A stretch of DNA of 36,032 nucleotides from Competibacteraceae bacterium UBA6584 (GTDB taxonomy: Bacteria > Pseudomonadota > Gammaproteobacteria > Competibacterales > Competibacteraceae): NCBI GenBank assembly GCA_002433805.1, contig DJIW01000137.1, forward strand, positions 1 through 36,032, written 5' to 3'. The notes beneath the pieces are model-generated. The model was given only the letters and a program-made list of their open reading frames with translations. It was not told the DNA's origin and did no database searches. Each line of letters begins with the position of its first letter. The first letter of the stretch is position 1. This document shows, piece by piece, positions 1 to 7,931 of the stretch. The position numbers and the translations under genes are program-made.

Positions 1-16
1 CATGTGTCGTTCTACA
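1..16 (+). repeat. Left copy of a 16-bp inverted repeat found at both window ends
   Basis: CATGTGTCGTTCTACA occupies the first 16 bases. Its exact reverse complement lies at 36016-36031, one base from the other end. Read outward from the unique sequence, both junctions enter the same sequence, TGTAGAACGACACATG. This is what would be seen if both ends ran into the terminal inverted repeat of one insertion sequence, or if a common primer or adapter remained. I do not recognise it as the end of a named element. Confidence 0.8.
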
Positions 17-2818
17 ATGATGCTGCCGTTTCGCGATCGGCCGATCAAACAAAAAATGATTGCCATCGCGCTGCTGAGCACGGTGATCGGTCTGGCTGTG
101 GCGCTGACTATTTTAGTCGCCAGCGATATCTATACTTTAAGGCGCAATGCCCAACTTTTCGCCTCTTCCCTGGCGCGGGTCGTGGCGGTTAACAGTTCGG
201 CGGCGCTGGCGTTTCGGGACCCCGATACCGCCAGGGAGATTCTAGCGGCTTTCGGTAGCGTCCCCGAAGTGGCGGGATCGCGGATTCGGACCCTTGATGG
301 CCTTGAGTTCGCGCGTTATCACAATCCGGCTTTAAGCCCCAACCGCCTTTCCGATTTGCTGGATGACCGGCAAGCCATTGAATTTAAACCGAGCGATCTC
401 AAAAAGACCCAAGCCAATTCGACTTCCTTCGTCACCCAAGGGCATTATCTCGTCGTTCAGCAGGCGATCATGCTCAATGACAAGGTCTTGGGTAGCATGG
501 ATCTAGTGCTCGACCTTTCGAGTCTTGATCAACTCATTCGCCGGCAAATTTTGCTGGCTTTTATGGTATTGCTGGGCGCTTTTGGCGTCGCTTATCTGTT
601 GGCCGCCCGGCTCCAACATCTCATTTCCGATCCGGTGATCGGCCTCGCCAAACGGATGCGCGAGGTATCGATCACCAAGGATTATTCAGTGCGCGTCCCC
701 CGGACCGCCGACGATGAGATCGGCACGCTGATGGATGGCTTCAATACCATGCTCGAACAGATCGAGCATCAGGACGCTGAACTGCATATCGCCAAGGAGG
801 AAGCGGAAAGCGCCAATCGAGCCAAAAGCGATTTTCTCGCGCGGATGAGCCACGAGATTCGAACGCCCATGAACGGCGTCATGGGGATGGCGGAACTGTT
901 GGCTGATTCGCATCTTTCCGAACGCCAACAGCGTTTTGTCAGCAATATTCGAGGATCGGCCGAGGCGTTGCTCGCGATTATCAACGATATTCTGGATTTC
1001 TCGAAAATCGAAGCCGGCAAGTTGGAACTCGATTGCGTCTCTTTCAATCTAGAGGAGCTGGTCGACGAAATCGGCGAGTTATTCGCCGAGAGGGCCCATC
1101 GCAAAGGCTTGGAATTGATCTGTTCGACGGCTCCTGGGGTGCATTCCGCCGTGCGGGGTGATGCCGGACGGATCCGGCAGGTGCTGACCAACCTTTTAGC
1201 CAACGCCTTCAAATTTACTCAAAATGGCGAGGTGGTTTTACGAGTCGACCGCGCGTGGGAGGACAAATCCGAAATCGTGCTGGATTTTGAGGTTAGGGAT
1301 ACCGGCATCGGCATCGCCGCCGAGGCGCAACAACGTCTGTTCAACGCCTTCTCCCAAGCCGATAGCTCAACGACCCGAAAGTATGGCGGAACCGGTTTGG
1401 GATTGGTGATTTGCAAGCGGCTAGCGCAGCTGATGGCCGGAGATGTCGGTGTGGAAAGCGCGCTGGGCCGCGGGTCGCGGTTCTGGTTTACCGCCCGTTT
1501 GACCAAGGATTCTCCGGCGTCGAGCCCGCATCCGCGCCCCTTCGCCGGCGAGAAACCATTGAAGATTTTAATCGTCGATGACAATGCTTCAAGTCGGGCG
1601 GTCCTTGAAGAGCTTATCACCGCCTGGGGCATTCCGAATGCCTCGGCCGACGGAACCCAACAGTCCTTGGCTTTGTTGAAGGAAGCGGTTGCCGCTGGCG
1701 CACCTTTTGATTTGGGTTTGTTCGACCGGCAACTGTCAGATGGCGATGGCATGGAACTCGTTGGCAGGGTGAGGAGCGATCCGACCCTCAGCAGGCTTTC
1801 AGTCGTGTTGCTCAGTTCGATCTGGTCTCCATTGGATAATGCGCGGCTGCAAGCATTGGGCATTCGGGACTGTCTGAGCAAACCGCTACAAAAATCGCAG
1901 CTGTATCAGTGTTTGCGGGTGATCGCGGGCGAGGAAACGACGGATCGGGCAACTGAAGCCGCGCCGGCTTTATCCGAAAAGGCGCTTCTGGAGCTGAAAG
2001 GCGCGCCGTTCGAACGGCGTGGACAGCGCGTCTTGCTGGTGGAGGATAATCCTGTCAATCAGGAGTTGGGTGTTGAAATGCTGCGCGCGTTGGGGGTGCA
2101 CGTCGAAGTGGCCGAGAACGGCGAACAGGCCTTGGCCGCCGTAGCTCGGCAAAGCTACTCGCTGGTGCTCATGGATTGCCAAATGCCGGTTCTGGATGGC
2201 TTGGAGGCGACCCGCCGCCTGCGAAGCATCGAACAGGCCAGGGGAGATGAACTGCGTTTGCCCGTGATTGCGCTTACCGCAAACGCGCTGTTGGGTGATC
2301 GCGAACACTGCATAGCCGCTGGCATGGATGATTATCTCAGCAAGCCGTTTACCTCGGCCCAGCTGAGGGCGGTACTCGAACGCTGGCTGCCCCAACGCGA
2401 GATGGTCGCTGACGGTTTTGCGGCTCCTCCACCGGTGGTTCGAGTCGAGAATCCGCAACAACCGACTTTAGATCCGGCGCAACTCGAACAAATCCGCAGC
2501 TTGAATCGTAGCGCCACCCCGAGCGTGCTAAAGCGGATCATCACGCTTTTCCTCGATAGCGCGCCCGAGCAGCTCGCGGCCTTGCGGGCGGCAATCCAGC
2601 AAGAAGACGCCTTGAAGATATGCGGAATCGCTCATTCGCTCAAATCCGCCAGCGCCAATCTGGGGGCCGTTCAGTTCTCACAATTATGCAAACAGCTAGA
2701 GATCAAGGCTAAGGAAGGGTACGTGGTGGAGGCGGCGGAAGATTTGACGCTGCTGGAGCAGGTATTTGGCGAGGTCCGTCAGGCCTTGCTCGCGCTGCCA
2801 GAAGCGCGTGATGAATAA
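2..2818 (+). CDS. Hybrid sensor histidine kinase, BarA-like (HAMP-HisKA-HATPase-REC-REC-HPt)
   Basis: Inner-membrane sensor kinase that would autophosphorylate and pass phosphate through an internal His-Asp-His relay to a separate regulator. Visible parts in order: transmembrane helix (about residues 19-40), periplasmic sensor region (41-178, CHASE8-like at its start), second helix (183-202), HAMP (203-257), short coiled coil, HisKA with SHEIRTPMN and phospho-acceptor His284, ATPase with N397/N401, DTGIG (433-437) and GTGLGL (463-468), first receiver (Asp575, Lys627), second receiver (Asp725, Lys781) and a C-terminal HPt with His878. All phosphorelay residues look intact. The start is uncertain: ATG at 2 lies in the terminal repeat, and ATGs at 17 and 20 fit better with family N-termini (MLPFRDRPIKQK), but none has a visible Shine-Dalgarno. 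The gene may also begin outside the window. It converges on the TIR-STAND gene with a 119-base gap, so no cognate partner is adjacent. Confidence 0.93.
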   Translation: MCRSTMMLPFRDRPIKQKMIAIALLSTVIGLAVALTILVASDIYTLRRNAQLFASSLARVVAVNSSAALAFRDPDTAREILAAFGSVPEVAGSRIRTLDGLEFARYHNPALSPNRLSDLLDDRQAIEFKPSDLKKTQANSTSFVTQGHYLVVQQAIMLNDKVLGSMDLVLDLSSLDQLIRRQILLAFMVLLGAFGVAYLLAARLQHLISDPVIGLAKRMREVSITKDYSVRVPRTADDEIGTLMDGFNTMLEQIEHQDAELHIAKEEAESANRAKSDFLARMSHEIRTPMNGVMGMAELLADSHLSERQQRFVSNIRGSAEALLAIINDILDFSKIEAGKLELDCVSFNLEELVDEIGELFAERAHRKGLELICSTAPGVHSAVRGDAGRIRQVLTNLLANAFKFTQNGEVVLRVDRAWEDKSEIVLDFEVRDTGIGIAAEAQQRLFNAFSQADSSTTRKYGGTGLGLVICKRLAQLMAGDVGVESALGRGSRFWFTARLTKDSPASSPHPRPFAGEKPLKILIVDDNASSRAVLEELITAWGIPNASADGTQQSLALLKEAVAAGAPFDLGLFDRQLSDGDGMELVGRVRSDPTLSRLSVVLLSSIWSPLDNARLQALGIRDCLSKPLQKSQLYQCLRVIAGEETTDRATEAAPALSEKALLELKGAPFERRGQRVLLVEDNPVNQELGVEMLRALGVHVEVAENGEQALAAVARQSYSLVLMDCQMPVLDGLEATRRLRSIEQARGDELRLPVIALTANALLGDREHCIAAGMDDYLSKPFTSAQLRAVLERWLPQREMVADGFAAPPPVVRVENPQQPTLDPAQLEQIRSLNRSATPSVLKRIITLFLDSAPEQLAALRAAIQQEDALKICGIAHSLKSASANLGAVQFSQLCKQLEIKAKEGYVVEAAEDLTLLEQVFGEVRQALLALPEARDE

Positions 2819-2937
2819 GATCCCAGCGGGAGACACAAGCCATCTCCGCGCTGTTGGCAAGGCGAGTTGAATGACCGATCTCAAGCGCTCGCACGATCAT
2901 GCGAGATCGAGCGAGGACGCGCCGTTGGCGGGTGGGT

Positions 2938-5900
2938 TTACGGCTTGTTGAGTTTCTCCAACACCAACTGCAGTTCCACCGCATATTGATAATGCAGCTC
3001 AGGATCATCGGCCAATTCAGGATCGCGAGAGCCGTCAAGAACAGCTTGCAGTTTAGCAATCAACACTTGACCGGCGGCGGGTATCGTGGAGCTGGCCGCC
3101 ATTTTTTCCAATATGGCGGCCAAGTCGACCGTGTATCCAGCGCGGATCGCCTGCCCGATTTGTTCGCAAAGCCGCGCGCCGGGGTTGGTGTTTTTGCCTC
3201 CGGCCCGTCGGTAGGCTAAATATTTTCGCATGGCCTGTTGCCGCGCCTGATCGGCGACCTCAGTATTTTTGATTTCCTGACCCACGTCATGCAAACCGCG
3301 TCGGATCGCCCAATGCCGGGCGGTGTAACTTTCTGGCAAATTACATTCGCTGGCTCGATACAATTCCTGTCTGGCCTCATCGTGCCGGCGCAATTGAATC
3401 AGCGCGTTGGCCAAATTGTTCCGAGCCAGTTCCTCGCCGTGACCGTCGCCGAGTTGCGCGCAAAGTTCGGCCATGCGCCGGTAGGCCAGAGCCGCTTCTT
3501 CCAATTGACTCAACGCCAGATGCAGGTGGCCGAGTTCGCCTAAAACTTCGGCTAATTCGCTTCGAACGTGCTGTTGTTCGTACAGGTAGAGCGCCTGTTG
3601 GCCAGCCTGGAGCGCGACCGATAAATCGCCGTTCAGCTTGTAAGCCAAGGAGAGCTGACGCCAGGCGCGCGCGATGCCTTCGGGTTCGCCCAGCGTTTCG
3701 AACAGCCGCCGCGCGCTGTCGTATAAGGCGACGGCTTCGGAAAAAAACCCCTGACGCTGGCGCACCAGCCCCAACTGCATTTGATTGGCGGCGAGCGTCA
3801 GGTCGGGGTTGCCCGATCCGGCTTGTGCGATGGCCGCTTCATAAGCGGCGGCGGCTTCTTGCAAGCGCTGTAGCAAGGTCAGGCAATCGCCGATTTCCGC
3901 TTCGGCCACCGCCGCCATGCGGCCGGCGTTGGCGTTGCCGGCGCTGGCCAAGCCTCGGAATTGTTGGCGCGCCTCCGTCAATTCGCGCACGGCCGGTTCG
4001 GCGGCGCCGGACAGCTTGAGCAGCTTTCCCAATTGAAAATGGGTGCGCGCCAGATCGTAACGCGCGCCGGGGTACGGTTCGTCTCCGGCGGCTTGGCATA
4101 GCCGCAACAGTTTGCGAGCGGCCTGGAGGGCCAGTTCCAGCGAACCTTCGTCGCGCAGGCGTTCGATGCCCAGACGTTCGGTCTCAAAGCGGATCCGGCT
4201 CCAACCCGACAGAGCCTGACCCGCGCGCGCGCGCGCGGATACGATCTCGGCCAAGGCGGCGGGAAGTCCGAGATTGGCGAGCAACTGTTCGAGCCGGATG
4301 GCTAAATAAGCGGTTTGTTCTGGATCGGGTTGTTGCTGTTGGTCGCGCAGTAGCGCCAGCAGGTTAGCGATTTCCAACCGCAACAGACGGGCCGTCCGGG
4401 CATGGTCTTTAAAAAATTGCTGGTAGAGAATGTCTAGCCATTGCTCCATGCCCGCGCGCCAGCGTCGCCGCCACAGCGCGCGCTCCTCGGTGGAGAGCTG
4501 GATATTCAGATAATGAGACAACGGCGCGTCGAACCGCAGATAGCCCTGGTTCTCTTCCTCAACGAGGCCAAGCGCCAGCAGCCGTTCGCAAAAGGCATCG
4601 AGGGGTTGGTTATCGAGCTCCAGCGCTTTTCCTAGCGCGATGCGGTTGGCGCCATCCCTGAAAAAAGCCAGGATGTTCAGCCGTTCCCGATCTTCGGCCG
4701 AGAGATGGTTCAACACCAGTTCCAAGCTTAAAAACAACGGCCATTGCGGATCGTCGCCGTGGCGACGCAGCAATTCCCCACGCAACGGACCCAGTAGGAT
4801 ATTGAGGGTGGCATTGACGCCTCGGGCGCCGATTTCTCGAGCCAACCGTTGCAAGGTGGCCGGATAGCCGGCGGCCAGTCTGACCAAATCGCGCAACGCT
4901 TGGAAACCGTTGCCGCTGTCGCGGGGAGGCGGCATTTCGCCCGCAGCGATCAGCGTTTGACCGATGAGGGTGATGGCGTCTTGGTCGTCCATGGGGCTTA
5001 GCTTGGCTTCGGTCCAGGGGGAGGCGAACGACGGCGGACCCAAGCGGCCTAGGCCCAACAGACGCAGCGTCGGCCATTCGTTGTTAAAATCCTTCCAAAA
5101 CAGCTCGAAAGCGGCATCATTTTCAGAGGGCCAATAATCCAATTGATCGAGCACGATCAAGGTGGGGCGCGCTCGCAAGCTTTTGCGCAGGTCGTCCAGC
5201 GCGCGCCACAAACTGGGATAGCGGCCGACCGACCAGCGTTCGCCTTCGGGCAGCAATTGACGCCCGAGTGTTTCCAGTAAGACGCGCGGGTCGCCGGCAT
5301 CGCGGGCGCCGGCGTAGGCGAGGTGGTCGTAGCGGCCGCAGCGGGTCAGCCAAGCCGCCAGGGCGGCGGCGGCGGCGGTTTTGCCGCCGCCGCCAGGACC
5401 CCGTATAAAAACGGCTGGTTGTTCGTCCAACAACCGTTCCAAGCGCAATAGATCGCGGCCCCGTCCGATAAAGCCAGCCGGCGGCCCGAACGCCAGCGAA
5501 CGCTCGATCTTGGTTTCCACCAGCCGGCGCCAGAGTTCGATGGGCGGCTTCAGACAGCAGCGAGGATCGCTGTCGCCCAGATAAAGATTGAAACAAAACC
5601 AGTCTTGCAGGTGGACGCCGCCGCCGCCGAGGCCGGCCGCGCGGTAGCTGTCTTGCGCCAAGCGGCGTTGCCCGGCGGCCAGCGCGTGGCCGACCGTCGC
5701 GCCGCCCAGCAGCTCCTCATAGAATCCGGCCCAAAAGCGTTGTTGGGTTTGTTGGGGTGTCTCGGCCCGTACCGTGATCACCGCCGCGATGCCCGCCTGC
5801 AACAGGGTGGCGACGAAGCCGACGGTCGCGGTGGCGCTGAAGGTCGTGGCGGATGAGGGGCACAAGACGACCAGCCGGATGCAGTAGGTGGTCAATAAGG

Positions 5901-7200
5901 AAGCCAGCGTTTTGGCCGCGATGAAATGGGCTTCGCGGCAGATCGGGGCGTGCAGATCGTAGCTGGCTTCAAACCCGACCAGAATGGTTTGACTGTCGAG
6001 ATCGTCTCGAAGATAGGCGTCTAGATGCAGGACGGCAAACGGCCGTCCGGCCGCCCAGGCATCGCTCAACTGCTTTTCCAGCGCGCCCAAGGTGGGCGGC
6101 GTCAGCAGACGCGCTTGCGTCAGTCCTCCCAAGCCATCCAGCGCTTTGAACAAAGGCAAGGCGCTGCGTCGGTAGTCAGGATGGCCAGTCGGTTCGGTGT
6201 CGGGTCGGGGGCTGATCGCAAGGAGGCGCAACGGCGGCGCAACGGCGGCGAACCCCGCGCCGCCGCCGGCGAACCGGCGAACAAATTGTATCGGGCGCTT
6301 GCCCTGAATCAGAAAACCCGATGGCGCGCACAGCAGTTCCCAGGGCAATTTGAGCGCGGCGGCGGCTTCGGGCTGGCCGGCGTCGCCGCGGATCGACAGG
6401 CGCCGCTCATCGTGCTGTGGCGATTCGCGCCAAGCAGTCGCCAACAGGTTCGCGCCCGGCGCTTCAAACGTGGCCGCATGGAGCGAACGCCCCCATTTCG
6501 CCAGCGCGGTTTCGGTGCGCCGGGCGAGGTGACGCAGGGTGTCGGTCGGCCAACAGGGATGGCTTTGCAGGTACCAATCCAACAGCCGGTCGGGTAAAGG
6601 CTCGGGTAGCGAGACGTCGCCGACGGACTCAGAGAGCTTCGGATCTCCCTCCGCGCCAGGCCGCAAGCGGGCTTGGCATCGCCAACCGTCGAGGGTAGAG
6701 CCGGTCGGCTGCGGCGAGAAATTGAATTCCAGTTCGGCCACGAGCGATCCGGAGCGGTCGCCCGGCGCATGGCTTGCCGAGGTTTCGCCCAAGGCATCGA
6801 GCAGATCCGGCAAGATCGCGCCCAATCCGTCGGCGGGCAACTGAATGGGCGGGCGGCGGGGCGGGGGCGCGAACCATTGACCCAGAACCGCGGGGTCCGT
6901 GCCGGGCAACAACAGCGGGATGACCCGGTAATCGCCGCGCCTGCGCCGTTCCATCTCTTGGGCGAGTTCGATCTCCCGACGCAGCCAAGTGGCCTGGCCG
7001 GTGTTCAGCCCGAGCACCACGATCACCTGTCGGGCTTGTTCGATGGCCCAGCGCGCTTCCGGCAGCAGCCGGTCGACGCCGCGCAAATCGCGGTTGTCGC
7101 GCCAGACGCTCAAACGGAAGGTTTCCAGCGCCAGAGCCAAATCTCGGGCAAAGTCGGCGTCGGGTCGGGCATGGCAGATGAAGATGGAGGCTTCGGCCAT
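2938..7200 (-). CDS. TIR / CHAT-like / STAND NTPase / TPR multidomain protein
   Basis: A 1420-residue soluble protein built like an NLR-type sensor. Residues 1-135 are a TIR domain: FICHARPDADFARDL, then a helix with Glu48 where catalytic TIRs carry their NADase glutamate, then TWLRREIELA (71-80). Residues about 280-545 resemble a CHAT caspase-like domain (LPWELLC, RPIQFVRRF, LRLLAISPRP, LQAGIAAVI, FWAGFYEELLGG). By hand alignment its dyad is replaced: the His position reads Tyr396 in HLDAY and the Cys position Ser449 in VVLCPSS. Residues about 575-900 are a STAND NTPase with Walker A GPGGGGKT (601-608) and Walker B LIVLD (681-685). Residues about 1010-1330 are TPR-like helical repeats, ending in a tail (1390-1420) of a kind I associate with other bacterial NTPase-TPR proteins. 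No signal peptide or membrane helix. It stands alone, convergent with the kinase and divergent from hsp20. Such architectures include antiphage and regulated cell-death proteins; that role here is inference. Confidence 0.9.
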   Translation of the reverse strand: MAEASIFICHARPDADFARDLALALETFRLSVWRDNRDLRGVDRLLPEARWAIEQARQVIVVLGLNTGQATWLRREIELAQEMERRRRGDYRVIPLLLPGTDPAVLGQWFAPPPRRPPIQLPADGLGAILPDLLDALGETSASHAPGDRSGSLVAELEFNFSPQPTGSTLDGWRCQARLRPGAEGDPKLSESVGDVSLPEPLPDRLLDWYLQSHPCWPTDTLRHLARRTETALAKWGRSLHAATFEAPGANLLATAWRESPQHDERRLSIRGDAGQPEAAAALKLPWELLCAPSGFLIQGKRPIQFVRRFAGGGAGFAAVAPPLRLLAISPRPDTEPTGHPDYRRSALPLFKALDGLGGLTQARLLTPPTLGALEKQLSDAWAAGRPFAVLHLDAYLRDDLDSQTILVGFEASYDLHAPICREAHFIAAKTLASLLTTYCIRLVVLCPSSATTFSATATVGFVATLLQAGIAAVITVRAETPQQTQQRFWAGFYEELLGGATVGHALAAGQRRLAQDSYRAAGLGGGGVHLQDWFCFNLYLGDSDPRCCLKPPIELWRRLVETKIERSLAFGPPAGFIGRGRDLLRLERLLDEQPAVFIRGPGGGGKTAAAAALAAWLTRCGRYDHLAYAGARDAGDPRVLLETLGRQLLPEGERWSVGRYPSLWRALDDLRKSLRARPTLIVLDQLDYWPSENDAAFELFWKDFNNEWPTLRLLGLGRLGPPSFASPWTEAKLSPMDDQDAITLIGQTLIAAGEMPPPRDSGNGFQALRDLVRLAAGYPATLQRLAREIGARGVNATLNILLGPLRGELLRRHGDDPQWPLFLSLELVLNHLSAEDRERLNILAFFRDGANRIALGKALELDNQPLDAFCERLLALGLVEEENQGYLRFDAPLSHYLNIQLSTEERALWRRRWRAGMEQWLDILYQQFFKDHARTARLLRLEIANLLALLRDQQQQPDPEQTAYLAIRLEQLLANLGLPAALAEIVSARARAGQALSGWSRIRFETERLGIERLRDEGSLELALQAARKLLRLCQAAGDEPYPGARYDLARTHFQLGKLLKLSGAAEPAVRELTEARQQFRGLASAGNANAGRMAAVAEAEIGDCLTLLQRLQEAAAAYEAAIAQAGSGNPDLTLAANQMQLGLVRQRQGFFSEAVALYDSARRLFETLGEPEGIARAWRQLSLAYKLNGDLSVALQAGQQALYLYEQQHVRSELAEVLGELGHLHLALSQLEEAALAYRRMAELCAQLGDGHGEELARNNLANALIQLRRHDEARQELYRASECNLPESYTARHWAIRRGLHDVGQEIKNTEVADQARQQAMRKYLAYRRAGGKNTNPGARLCEQIGQAIRAGYTVDLAAILEKMAASSTIPAAGQVLIAKLQAVLDGSRDPELADDPELHYQYAVELQLVLEKLNKP

Positions 7201-7230
7201 CGCATAGGGTTCCAGGGGGAAGATAAGTAG

Positions 7231-7252
7231 CGTAAGCGTATATAGCTTAACG
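7231..7252. repeat. Dyad symmetry in the TIR gene / hsp20 divergent intergenic region
   Basis: CGTAAGC at 7231-7237 and GCTTAACG at 7245-7252 form an imperfect inverted repeat (one extra base in the right arm) around an AT-rich centre, GTATATA. It lies 30-50 bases upstream of the TIR-STAND start codon and about 20 bases from the sigma-32 promoter of hsp20. It could be an operator or part of the minus-strand promoter. No matching regulator is known to me. Confidence 0.4.
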
Positions 7253-7272
7253 TAAAAAAACGCAAAGATGGC

Positions 7273-7300
7273 CTTGAAATCGAATCGTCCGACCCTATCT
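7273..7300 (+). promoter_or_regulatory. Sigma-32 (RpoH) heat-shock promoter of hsp20
   Basis: CTTGAAA at 7273-7279 is an exact match to the sigma-32 -35 consensus. CCCTATCT at 7293-7300 matches the -10 consensus CCCCATNT with one mismatch. The spacer is 13 bases. It would place the transcript start near 7307, about 55 bases ahead of the hsp20 ATG. The sigma factor itself is encoded in this window. Confidence 0.88.
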
Positions 7301-7319
7301 AGCCATTAAGACAAGCCGA

Positions 7320-7339
7320 GGTCCGGCGCGACGCCGACC
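7320..7339 (+). other. Hairpin in the hsp20 5' leader
   Basis: GGT-C-CGGCG, loop CGA, CGCCG-ACC forms an 8-bp stem with one bulged C, ending nine bases before the ribosome binding site. It does not cover the Shine-Dalgarno, so it is not an evident ROSE or fourU thermometer. It could stabilise the leader or affect initiation. Confidence 0.4.
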
Positions 7340-7360
7340 GTGAAATTGGAGGAAATCATC

Positions 7361-7801
7361 ATGGCTCTAATCCGATATGAACCTTTGAATTTGTTGAATC
7401 AGTTACAGCGTGAAGTCAACCGGCTGTTCGACACCAGCCGCTTCGGCGATGACGAAGGCGGGCACATCCTGGCGGACTGGGCGCCGGCGGTCGACATCAA
7501 GGAAGAGGCGAATCAGTTTGTGATTCACGCCGACTTGCCGGGAGTCAATCTCAAGGATCTCGAAGTCACGCTCGAAAACGGGGTGTTGAGCCTGAAAGGC
7601 CAGCGCGCCAGCGACAGCGACGAAACCACCGAACAGTACCGCCGGGTCGAACGGGTGCGCGGCACTTTCTTGCGCCGGTTTTCGTTGCCGGATGTGGCCG
7701 ACGCCGAAAAAGTGAGCGCCAAATGCCGGAACGGCGTGCTGGAAGTGGTCGTGCCCAAGCGCGAGGCGGCGCAACCGCGCAAGATCGCGATTGAGACCTG
7801 A
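7361..7801 (+). CDS. Small heat-shock protein, Hsp20/alpha-crystallin family
   Basis: ATP-independent cytoplasmic chaperone that would hold unfolding proteins for DnaK/ClpB. The 146 residues give the usual layout: short N-terminal arm, alpha-crystallin domain from about residue 40 (DWAPAVDIKEE, HADLPGV) to about 133 (NGVLEVVVPK), and a C-terminal IxI anchor, Ile142-Ala-Ile144. The ATG at 7361 was chosen over the in-frame GTG at 7340 because GGAGG at 7348-7352 sits eight bases before it, and the protein then begins MALIRYEP as in relatives. The sigma-32 promoter upstream and the terminator downstream make it a one-gene heat-inducible unit. Confidence 0.96.
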   Translation: MALIRYEPLNLLNQLQREVNRLFDTSRFGDDEGGHILADWAPAVDIKEEANQFVIHADLPGVNLKDLEVTLENGVLSLKGQRASDSDETTEQYRRVERVRGTFLRRFSLPDVADAEKVSAKCRNGVLEVVVPKREAAQPRKIAIET

Positions 7802-7873
7802 TCGCTTCACGCGGCCGCCTCGACCCAGGGTATTGACCCGGCTCGCTGATGGGGTTGGCCGGGCGTCAAGCGC

Positions 7874-7904
7874 AAGGCGCGGGACCCCCCGCGCCTTATT
7901 TTTT
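7874..7904 (+). terminator. Rho-independent terminator of hsp20
   Basis: AAGGCGCGGG (7874-7883), loop ACCC, CCCGCGCCTT (7888-7897), then ATTTTTT. This 10-bp stem with a T-run serves the plus strand only; the minus strand has no T-run after the stem, so it would not terminate ptsP. Confidence 0.9.
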
Positions 7905-7931
7905 GCTCGTTTCGATGCCCTCAACGCTCAC

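Noticed and set aside
2888..2905. CTCGCA-N6-TGCGAG hairpin between the kinase and TIR genes as a bidirectional terminator
   Set aside because: The stem is only 6 bp and there is no T-run on either strand.
7307..7360. RNA thermometer in the hsp20 leader
   Set aside because: The only stable hairpin (7320-7339) leaves the GGAGG site free and lacks the ROSE or fourU pairing; transcriptional control by sigma-32 explains heat induction well enough.
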